From JAGVPT01 sp964384415 (GTDB taxonomy: Bacteria; Bacteroidota; Ignavibacteria; UBA10030; UBA8401): 21,369 nt of DNA. The DNA lies in NCBI GenBank assembly GCA_964384415.1, contig CAYLMV010000067.1:1-21369 (forward strand), read 5' to 3'. Below, piece by piece: positions 8,200 through 15,472 of this stretch. The position numbers were made by a program, and so were the translations under genes. The notes under the pieces were generated by a model. The model was not told the DNA's origin. It did no database searches and worked only from the letters and a program-made list of their open reading frames with translations. Each line of letters starts with the position of its first letter. The first letter of the stretch is position 1.

Positions 8200-9509
8200 T
8201 GATTCCACTCTATGATGGCGCGGCACCTCTGCGCGGCATCCCTGACAGCTTCAGCCGGAGTCTTACGGCCGTACACGGCGCATATTTCATATTCCTGTGA
8301 AATCGCATCCAAAATCTCTTTCAAGTCGGCAACGGTATCCATCCCGCGGGTGTGCAAAGCCTGCTGGGCAAATTTCACCATCAGGGGATTTTCTGAAAAG
8401 TAGCGAGCATAGAGAGGATTCGTAAGCAAGTCACCGCGGACGGGAACCTGGTTGGTAATTTCCAGCATCAGGAGGTCGTGCCTTGCGGTTATAAGAAATT
8501 TCACAAACTCCCACGATTCTTCTGGATGTTCCGTCGTGCTGAAAATCGCGATATTCTTGTAGTCTCCCGATGTGTACACCGGACCCTGATGATCATCCGG
8601 CACGGGAAGAGGGGCTACGTCGAAGTGAATGTTCGGTGCGAATTTTGAGATCGTAGCAATTTCCCATGGACCGGCGAAGTGGGTCGCTTTCTTTTCGAGC
8701 AGAAATGGATCCCCCCCCTGAAAGAATGTTCGGGGAAAATATCCCTGATCATAGCATTGCTGGAAGAAACCGAATACCTTCTCAGCGTCGGCGTTCTCAA
8801 ACGCAACCTTATCGTTCTTGAACAGCGTTGCTCCATTCGATGCAGCGATATAGAAGGGGTACACATCGAACAGCCGCTCCCACCATATCGGGCGAATGTC
8901 GCGCTCACCCATCCAGACGTCCATCTGTCCGTCGCGGTTGGTATCGCGGGCTACTTTTTTCGCGGCGGCGTAATACTCTGAATACGTGCGAGGCGCTTTT
9001 TCAACGCCGGCAAGTTTGAGCATCCCTACATTGTAAAACATCATCACCGGGTTCGTCTTCCACGGCATTTGATAATAGTGCCCGTTGCTCGATCTAAACA
9101 GTTCAAGCAATTCCTTCGGCACTCGAGCGGTTGCGATAGAATCAAAGTCTGCAAATTTGTCCAGAGCTACCAATCCACCCGCCTGCGTGTATTCCCGCAA
9201 AGCTCCCGGCCAAATATTCGAGCACACATCGGGAGTCGTTTTCCCGGCAATCGCAGCAAGAAGAACTTCTTCAGTGGATTGGCTCACAGGAATGGGCTGC
9301 ATGCGCACCTGAATTTGAGGATGCATGCGATTCCACATTCGTACGATCGTATCGGCAAGTTGTATTTCCTGCGGATTTGGGGCGGGCCAATACGTGAGCG
9401 TGATAACGGTATTGTTATGCTGGCCGGGAGAATTCTGTCTCTCCGAACACGCCGCGAGGCAGATCAGCAGAAGAATTCCAATCGAACTTTTTCGATACAG
9501 AGTGTTCAT
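8196..9509 (-). CDS. Sugar ABC transporter substrate-binding lipoprotein
   Basis: This is a 437-residue extracytoplasmic solute-binding protein of family 1 (MalE/UgpB type). The lipobox LAAC puts the lipidated cysteine at residue 21, so it is predicted to be membrane-anchored and periplasmic. Family-like motifs are YWPAPNPQEIQLADTIVRMW near the N-terminus, GKTTPDVCSNIW, HYYQMPWKTNPVMMFYN and the C-terminal ESWEFVKFL. The ligand is probably an oligosaccharide or sugar derivative; the aromatic-rich sequence fits sugar stacking but does not define the sugar. It starts 6 bases after the stop of the foldase gene and overlaps the permease start, so it belongs to the same operon as the TonB receptor group. 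Confidence 0.95.
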   Translation of the reverse strand: MNTLYRKSSIGILLLICLAACSERQNSPGQHNNTVITLTYWPAPNPQEIQLADTIVRMWNRMHPQIQVRMQPIPVSQSTEEVLLAAIAGKTTPDVCSNIWPGALREYTQAGGLVALDKFADFDSIATARVPKELLELFRSSNGHYYQMPWKTNPVMMFYNVGMLKLAGVEKAPRTYSEYYAAAKKVARDTNRDGQMDVWMGERDIRPIWWERLFDVYPFYIAASNGATLFKNDKVAFENADAEKVFGFFQQCYDQGYFPRTFFQGGDPFLLEKKATHFAGPWEIATISKFAPNIHFDVAPLPVPDDHQGPVYTSGDYKNIAIFSTTEHPEESWEFVKFLITARHDLLMLEITNQVPVRGDLLTNPLYARYFSENPLMVKFAQQALHTRGMDTVADLKEILDAISQEYEICAVYGRKTPAEAVRDAAQRCRAIIEWNQ

Positions 9510-9515
9510 CGGCGA

Positions 9516-11135
9516 TCAATCCCACGTCTGCCATTCATAGTCGATTACGGGGAAAGCGGTGTGGGGAAAAATCCCCCCTTTTTTCACCGTGTAGACATCG
9601 ATGGCTCTCGGATAATTTTCGACGTCAACGTGAAGTCCTTTGAGGGTTTCGTCATTGATCTTCACGGAATATTTCTGTTTGAGTTTGAGGATCTTATGCA
9701 GGAGTCTCTCCGTCTCCTGGTACGCAAAGGCATCGCGGCGAACGTTTTCTTTTACCTCCGCGAACGGGCGGACTCTTCCTTTGTCGTTCTGATAATCCTT
9801 CTCGTGGTCCTGATAGTACTTTTGCAGCGTGCTGTCGTCTTGTTTGATGCTGTCATCGATTTCGAGCTTGGCTGCCCGGTACACCAGTTTCTCCTCCCAC
9901 CATTGTGTCTGCTTCACGACGCTTTCCCTTTTTTGCAGGCCTCTCCGGTAGGCTCGCTGCGTCAACATCCTGTCCCGCACCATACGCCACACAAGCTGTT
10001 CGACCGATGCAAAGTACGCATTCAGGGACTTCGTATCCAGGCGGACGTAAAGATCCCGCGTCTTCTCCCAATCAAGAAAATCTCCAATAAGAAACCTGCC
10101 GCTGCTCATTGTCACAAGGACGTTCGATCTGTACCGTTCGACGGAATCGGGGTTCGGGCGATCTTTCAGAGCGGCGAGTTTTCCCTCCTCATCCCATGCC
10201 GCATACTTTTCAGGCGATAGAAACTTCCTGCCGAGGTGGGCCTGCAGAAGAAGAAACGATTCTTTGTCGATGACCGGATTCTCTTTGAGGAGCATACGAT
10301 GAACGTATTCATCCGACAACGAATCCGATCTGTGCTGAAGCAATGCGCGGCGCACATCCTCGTGCAGCTTCGTGTCTTCAGTTTCCGTCATGATCGGATC
10401 TTTCCACAGATCAACGATTTTTACTAGATACCATCCGTCCGGGGCGTGAATGGACGGAGTTACTTCGCCGGCGTGCAACGGATCAATGGCGGCAGCCAGC
10501 GCAGGATTCTTCATCTCAAGTTTGAAGCGCGACGTCTGCAAGGAATGCTGGTCGGCCGACACAGAATCGGGGCAGCTCACTCCGAACAGCGAATCGAACG
10601 ATGCGCCGCCGTTCAACAATTTCTCCTGCTGAACGATCTCTTCTTTTGACCCTGCAAAGAGCCATTTGAGTCCGAGGTGGACATTTTCCTGGGCTACCCC
10701 CCGTTCAATTTCTTTTTCGGTGATGCGGACCGACTTGAGGACATCGTCCTTGTAGAGCTCTTCCGTCGCCAGGTCGGCCTTTACTTCGTTCAGCACTTCT
10801 TTCACCATCGGAGAAAACTGCAGCCCGCGGTCATAACCGTCGAGGGCCAGAAGCTTTTCATAAATCATGAACGTGAGATAGCGCTTCTTGGAGTCGGATT
10901 CACGTTTCGTGAAGGCGGGACCGTATTCGTAGTTCAGAAGGAACTCCTGGGCAGTAACGCTCCGCGGCCCGACATTGGCTAGAATGACAGAACTGTACTT
11001 CGGATCATCGAGGAGAGAATGGGATGGCGCGTCGGCTTTTTGCTGGGCAATCAAGACTGGAATGACAAAGCTTTGGAGAAGGCATATCAGCACCCGGGCC
11101 CTCAAATTTCGTCTACTTCGTCTTGTCTTCATCAT
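9516..11135 (-). CDS. SurA/PpiC-like peptidyl-prolyl isomerase (periplasmic foldase)
   Basis: This 539-residue protein has a basic N-terminus and a signal-like hydrophobic segment (RVLICLLQSFVIPVLIAQQ, about 14-32). A SurA-N-like helical region (about 50-150) is followed by a parvulin-like region (about 151-245) containing GGASFDSLF, ALAAAIDPLHAGEVTPSI and GWYLVKIVDLW, the usual layout of a rotamase domain. The remaining helical C-terminal half (about 250-539) is charged and may be a second chaperone segment. The parvulin core is divergent, so a chaperone role without isomerase activity is possible. It lies 5 bases after the PorV-like gene and 6 before the sugar-binding lipoprotein. That position suggests it helps fold the outer-membrane or secreted proteins of this locus; this role is inference. 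Confidence 0.82.
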   Translation of the reverse strand: MMKTRRSRRNLRARVLICLLQSFVIPVLIAQQKADAPSHSLLDDPKYSSVILANVGPRSVTAQEFLLNYEYGPAFTKRESDSKKRYLTFMIYEKLLALDGYDRGLQFSPMVKEVLNEVKADLATEELYKDDVLKSVRITEKEIERGVAQENVHLGLKWLFAGSKEEIVQQEKLLNGGASFDSLFGVSCPDSVSADQHSLQTSRFKLEMKNPALAAAIDPLHAGEVTPSIHAPDGWYLVKIVDLWKDPIMTETEDTKLHEDVRRALLQHRSDSLSDEYVHRMLLKENPVIDKESFLLLQAHLGRKFLSPEKYAAWDEEGKLAALKDRPNPDSVERYRSNVLVTMSSGRFLIGDFLDWEKTRDLYVRLDTKSLNAYFASVEQLVWRMVRDRMLTQRAYRRGLQKRESVVKQTQWWEEKLVYRAAKLEIDDSIKQDDSTLQKYYQDHEKDYQNDKGRVRPFAEVKENVRRDAFAYQETERLLHKILKLKQKYSVKINDETLKGLHVDVENYPRAIDVYTVKKGGIFPHTAFPVIDYEWQTWD

Positions 11136-11140
11136 TCCAT

Positions 11141-12172
11141 CTAGAAACGAAGAGCGACGGAAAAGGTATGCACACCCTCAAGCCGCCCATAGTCCCGATA
11201 CGCATAGTCAAACTTCACCATTGAGCTGCTGGATATCAGGTTGGACGAAACACCAATCCCCAGCGAAAGCCCTCCTTCACTCTGAGACAAGAAGAGCGAC
11301 TGGAATCCTCCTCTAAGATAAATAAAGTCGCGGAGGGCAAATTCGGTCCCGACATTCACGCTCTCATAGTTGTCGTTCGGATGGATGGCGTCAAACGCTA
11401 CCGTCCAGCGGTACGTGTCGTTTTCAAGCAAGTTTGTGGAGAACCCGATCTGGAAACGGAGCGGCAAATCCCACGAGTCCATCTCAATATCGGCTGGGAT
11501 TTGACTGCTGGAGCCCTGCTTCGTAGGGTCGAGGCGAAGAAACTGCCTGGTATCGCTCCCCGCCAGCGTCATCGGCGTGCCGAAATTCGAGAGCGAAGCC
11601 CCTATGACCATACCTCCGAAGAGATCCGTCCTGAACGTGGTTCCTGCATCGACGGCAAAAGCGGCGGCGGTTTCGTGCCAGATCGATTGCTGTATGAATT
11701 TTGCGGTGAAGCCGACGGAGAACCGATCGGTCAATGGACGTGCATAGGAAAGCCCCGCGGCCAGATCGCTGGCGCTGAAATATTCACCCGTGCCGTCGGG
11801 CATCGCTACCGTCGTCACTGCCATATCGGCCATCGTGAGAGACGTGAGACTGAACCCCAGCGTTCCCGCGCCGCCCAGCGGAAGCACGAGACCGGCAAAG
11901 TCGAATCTTGTGTCGGCGATCCAATCGGTGTGGGAGAGGATCGCTTCGGTACCGGTTATGGCGGTAATGCCCGCGGGATTCCAGTATAGCGCCGTGGCGT
12001 CGTGCGCAAGACTCACAAACGCTCCGCCCATGCCGATCGCGGGCGCTCCGACTGAGATCTCCAAGAACGACGCTGCGGTTGTTCCCGTCTTCGAGACGTC
12101 AACAGCACCCTGACCGAAACTCACGATCGGGAACATTGCACTGATAATTATGATCCGCAAGCACTTTTTCAT
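11141..12172 (-). CDS. PorV/PorQ-family outer-membrane beta-barrel protein
   Basis: The protein is 343 residues from ATG 12172, which follows a GGAG motif 9 bases upstream and gives a standard signal peptide (MKKCLRIIIISAMFPIVSFG). An in-frame ATG at 12193 overlaps the previous stop (TAATG) and would add seven residues. The family signature is the N-terminal stretch of small residues with AIGMGGAFVSLAHDATALYW followed by NPAGI, as in PorV/PorQ and UPF0164 FadL-like barrels. Alternating hydrophobic strands and a C-terminal aromatic (VALRF) support an outer-membrane barrel. PorV is the type IX secretion shuttle that receives cargo with sorting tails, and this locus encodes such cargo. This copy could be a locus-specific partner, or a general barrel involved in uptake; the sequence does not decide. 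Confidence 0.9.
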   Translation of the reverse strand: MKKCLRIIIISAMFPIVSFGQGAVDVSKTGTTAASFLEISVGAPAIGMGGAFVSLAHDATALYWNPAGITAITGTEAILSHTDWIADTRFDFAGLVLPLGGAGTLGFSLTSLTMADMAVTTVAMPDGTGEYFSASDLAAGLSYARPLTDRFSVGFTAKFIQQSIWHETAAAFAVDAGTTFRTDLFGGMVIGASLSNFGTPMTLAGSDTRQFLRLDPTKQGSSSQIPADIEMDSWDLPLRFQIGFSTNLLENDTYRWTVAFDAIHPNDNYESVNVGTEFALRDFIYLRGGFQSLFLSQSEGGLSLGIGVSSNLISSSSMVKFDYAYRDYGRLEGVHTFSVALRF

Positions 12173-12192
12173 CAAGATAAGCTCCGGCTTCA

Positions 12193-15100
12193 TTATTTCA
12201 TAACTGCAAACTTGCCGATGAACGATCCGACGCCGGGGGCGTCAACCTGGAAGACGTATACGCCGAAGGCGATGTTCATTCCGTCGCGAGAGACGAGATT
12301 CCAGGGCTCCTGACCATTATCAATGTTGCTGTTGTGATACAAGGTCTGAACAAGTTGCGCGCTCATTGTGTAGATATGGATTGTGCACTTGCTCGGAAGA
12401 TGGGTAAAATAGACGAGTCTGGCTCCGCGGCCGACGGATGCCGTTGCAGGCTCCCATGAGTCCGCGCCGACGTACGGGTTGGGAACGACGGCGACCTTTT
12501 TGATATCAAACGCAGCCTGCTGAACGTTGAGCGACGGCGACGTTGTTGTGAATTCAAAGTACTCGCCGGTCCGAAACGGCCTCTTGGTAGAGATCCGGTA
12601 TACATCCCCCGCCTGCGGCGCTCTCTGCAGCGACGGCGATATCGTCGTATCCATGACCAACGTCATCGACCACGTTTTTTTTGAGCTCGGATAATCGATC
12701 GCGGGCTTGCCGGCCGAATCTCCGCACACGATAAAAATCGCATCCCCCGCATCGAACATCTGGTTGTTGTTGACGTCCTGGAAGATGAACTGGATATGAT
12801 CAATATTCTCCGTCAGATTTCGTATGACGACATTCGACGGCTGCGGTCCGCTGAAACTGGAAGACGGGAACGATTGATCTCCTTGTCCCTTTTGAGTGAA
12901 TGTCACCTCAAAGTCGGCGGGGTAATTGATCCGGCTCGGTTGATACGCCGGCGCAAACCGAGAATCAAATCCCACCAGGACGACGAAATTGCTGTTCCCC
13001 TTCTCCCACTTAGTGTTGGATGGATCCACCACAACGTTTTGATCGTTCGAAATGTTCAACACGAAGCCGTGAACAATTGGAGACTGCTGCTGCGCGGTAA
13101 GCAATTTCGTCTGCTTAATCACCGTATCAGACAAGGTCTTGTCAATGAGCTGGTACCATGGATTAGGATTATCGTGAAACGCAGTGGAGTCGCTGAACTC
13201 GAGTCTGTATGTATGATTATTGCTGATCGAGTCGGGGTCGAGAATTCCCACGGCAAGCGAGCCCGTTGCGGGTCCGGTGGCAATATTCACGTTCACATTC
13301 GGGCGAACGTAACCGGCTGACGGTGCGTGGGGAATGACGACTGCAGTATTGATGTCCGTCTTGACGGCTCCGTTGACGTCGGTCTTGATGATGGCAGTCG
13401 TTTCCGACGGCGGGATGCCAACCAGCTCACCGGTAACGGTGGTCGTCGTGAAACCCTGGTCGTAGGCCGTCACTGCATAATAGTACGTCTGTCCGTTTTG
13501 CACTGTCGAGTCGACGAACGAATGCTGCAGGCCTGAATCCGTACCGAGATTAAAATATGCGCCATTGATCCCGATCGGCGCCAAGCCCTTGATGCCGTCG
13601 ACGAGATCATATTGCGCAATCGGCACCCGGTACGTCGGCGTTCCGTAGGCATTGGTGACAGTCATGTCTTCCACGAAGTTTGGCTCGGTGCTGCGGTAGA
13701 TTCGATAACCTTCAAAACTATATCTTTGATAGAACGCATCCCATGTCAGTTCAGACCTGTTGTCCCAGTACAGCGTCACCCTTCCGTTCCCTGCGACTGC
13801 CTTGACTGTCGGCTTGTCGGGCGGTTTTGCAAACTGGTAGTTTGCGTTATAGATTTGCTGCACGGTTTTCTTTTTCAGGAAGAGATCGTCCGCATTCAAA
13901 CCGAAAAGGAGACCCATGGAGAAGGTCTGTGTTTCCCCCGTCAGCTGGAATGTGCCCGTCGCGGCGCTGTATGTGTTGCGGCCGTTGAGATGAAAGAAAT
14001 AACTTGAGAACCAATTCCCGAGATTGACGCCAACGAGAGACTGGGCGTGCGGCTGCGGCGCGGAGGTAAAGCCGGTCCAATTCCGTTCGTCGTTATTCAG
14101 GTCGTACGCGTGAACGGCCGCGATGATGAACCCGGTCAAGCCGATTTGATCCGATTCGTCTTTATCAAGAATGCCAAAATTCGGTTCGCCCTGGTCCGGC
14201 TTTCCATTGCCTTCAGATCCATCCGGGTCGGGACCCGGGTACCCTGCATCCAGCGGCCCTAACCCGTCGGTGCCGACGTCGTCGTTCAGCGGTTCTCCGG
14301 GATCCCATTTCCCGTTATGATTGACGTCGGTATAAGAAACCCAGTTTGCATTTTCATCTGCATCCCAATGCGCGCGCCACGGATACGTGTAGAACGCGTG
14401 GAAGCGGGCCGTGTCTTGCTGGACGTTGACGATGTAGGGGTCCTTGTTGACATCCGTAATGTAGACTTTCGCGACGTTATCCCGGCGCTCGTCTGTGAGT
14501 CCGTCCCTGTCATTGTCGATGTGATCGTCCGGGATGCCCGGGCTTTCAAGAAATGCATACCCTGTATACCCAACCGGACTCCAGCTTCCCGGACTCCCCG
14601 TCGGGACTGTGGACCAGGCGTAGGAGAGATTCAGGTCCAAATTGTAATCGCCCGCGTTGTTAGACGAATTGTCGTGGCCGCCGATTCCCCAATCTACATA
14701 TTGTGCAAAGACGGTTTTCGCGTAGTCGGTCGTCCCTACATTCGTAATAGTATAGAGCCAGAAGACAACATCTTCCGCGAGTACTTGAGACCACTGAAAA
14801 CCGCGGGCGCGCACCTGCATTCCCAATCCTCCGCGAGACGAGTCGTACGCGTCGGGCAGGAAGTGGTTGGTGAGGGCATATTGACGATCTTCATTATCGT
14901 CCATCACGAAGTACGTCTCGAGATCGGCATTGAGCACTCCGTTTCCGAAGAAGCCGTTCCATCTGCCGTCCCACGTACTGGGACGATCGGGCCAATGGAG
15001 AGGCCACGTATTGCGGTCGTCGCTGCGGGCGGGGCTTGATTGATAAACATTTGCATAGTTTGGCAGCGGCCACCATCCATATGTAACACCGGTTGAAACG

Positions 15101-15468
15101 TTGTAGCGTGTATACTCGTAGTAGTTCGTCTCAAGAGGATGGATCGTATTTCCGCTCGGGTCCTGGGTCTCGGCTTGAACGACAACTGCGACGCCGTCGA
15201 TATAGGTATGATTTGTACCTTTCGGCCACACGCCGCTCAATGTAGCCTCGTTTTTCCAATCCGCGATCTCGCCAAAATTATAGTAACACGTCTCGACGAG
15301 GTTCCCATCCATGAGCCCCAGCTTCGTCCAATTGTGGTTTCCTTTGCTCGTGTCGACAATCTGCTGAGCGGATGAATGGAAGTGCAGCACACCGGTTAAG
15401 AGTGCGACGGCGATCACTTTCATCGAAAGGACACTTCTTCGGCCAATATGAGTGTGACGGAGATCCAT
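12193..15468 (-). CDS. Large secreted protein with FN3 domain, acidic Asp-rich motifs and a type IX-like sorting tail
   Basis: This 1091-residue protein starts at ATG 15468, four bases after the TonB-receptor stop. An alternative ATG at 15423 (MKVIAVALLTGVLHF) gives a shorter, more standard signal peptide. Three Asp/Asn-rich stretches look calcium-binding: DNDRDGLTDERRD (about 318-330), DVNHNGKWDPGE (about 381-392) and about 412-435. A fibronectin type III-like domain lies at about 551-672 (RVTLYWDN, YEGYRIYRS-like and YYYAVTAYDQG motifs). The C-terminal 107 residues (VVPNPY, CTIHIYT, FGVYVFQVDA, IGKFAVMK) match sorting-tail domains of FCB-group secreted proteins. No catalytic motif is evident. 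Its fixed position between the TonB receptor and the PorV-like gene suggests a surface partner of the receptor, perhaps doing the glycan-binding job that SusD does elsewhere; that role is inference. Confidence 0.9.
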   Translation of the reverse strand: MDLRHTHIGRRSVLSMKVIAVALLTGVLHFHSSAQQIVDTSKGNHNWTKLGLMDGNLVETCYYNFGEIADWKNEATLSGVWPKGTNHTYIDGVAVVVQAETQDPSGNTIHPLETNYYEYTRYNVSTGVTYGWWPLPNYANVYQSSPARSDDRNTWPLHWPDRPSTWDGRWNGFFGNGVLNADLETYFVMDDNEDRQYALTNHFLPDAYDSSRGGLGMQVRARGFQWSQVLAEDVVFWLYTITNVGTTDYAKTVFAQYVDWGIGGHDNSSNNAGDYNLDLNLSYAWSTVPTGSPGSWSPVGYTGYAFLESPGIPDDHIDNDRDGLTDERRDNVAKVYITDVNKDPYIVNVQQDTARFHAFYTYPWRAHWDADENANWVSYTDVNHNGKWDPGEPLNDDVGTDGLGPLDAGYPGPDPDGSEGNGKPDQGEPNFGILDKDESDQIGLTGFIIAAVHAYDLNNDERNWTGFTSAPQPHAQSLVGVNLGNWFSSYFFHLNGRNTYSAATGTFQLTGETQTFSMGLLFGLNADDLFLKKKTVQQIYNANYQFAKPPDKPTVKAVAGNGRVTLYWDNRSELTWDAFYQRYSFEGYRIYRSTEPNFVEDMTVTNAYGTPTYRVPIAQYDLVDGIKGLAPIGINGAYFNLGTDSGLQHSFVDSTVQNGQTYYYAVTAYDQGFTTTTVTGELVGIPPSETTAIIKTDVNGAVKTDINTAVVIPHAPSAGYVRPNVNVNIATGPATGSLAVGILDPDSISNNHTYRLEFSDSTAFHDNPNPWYQLIDKTLSDTVIKQTKLLTAQQQSPIVHGFVLNISNDQNVVVDPSNTKWEKGNSNFVVLVGFDSRFAPAYQPSRINYPADFEVTFTQKGQGDQSFPSSSFSGPQPSNVVIRNLTENIDHIQFIFQDVNNNQMFDAGDAIFIVCGDSAGKPAIDYPSSKKTWSMTLVMDTTISPSLQRAPQAGDVYRISTKRPFRTGEYFEFTTTSPSLNVQQAAFDIKKVAVVPNPYVGADSWEPATASVGRGARLVYFTHLPSKCTIHIYTMSAQLVQTLYHNSNIDNGQEPWNLVSRDGMNIAFGVYVFQVDAPGVGSFIGKFAVMK

Positions 15469-15472
15469 AGTC

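Noticed and set aside
8200..8226. Earlier ATG for the MalF-like permease
   Set aside because: It would overlap the binding-protein gene by 31 bases; ATG 8199 gives the usual ATGA overlap and a normal permease N-terminus.
9069..10220. Long open frame on the plus strand (383 codons)
   Set aside because: It is antisense to the binding-protein and foldase genes, both of which have clear signal peptides and family motifs. The plus-strand product is Arg/His/Leu-rich without any domain, as expected for a shadow frame in GC-rich coding DNA.
14317..15039. Plus-strand open frame of 240 codons
   Set aside because: It lies opposite the 1091-residue gene. The translation is a low-information Val/Arg/Ile mix with no export signal or motif.
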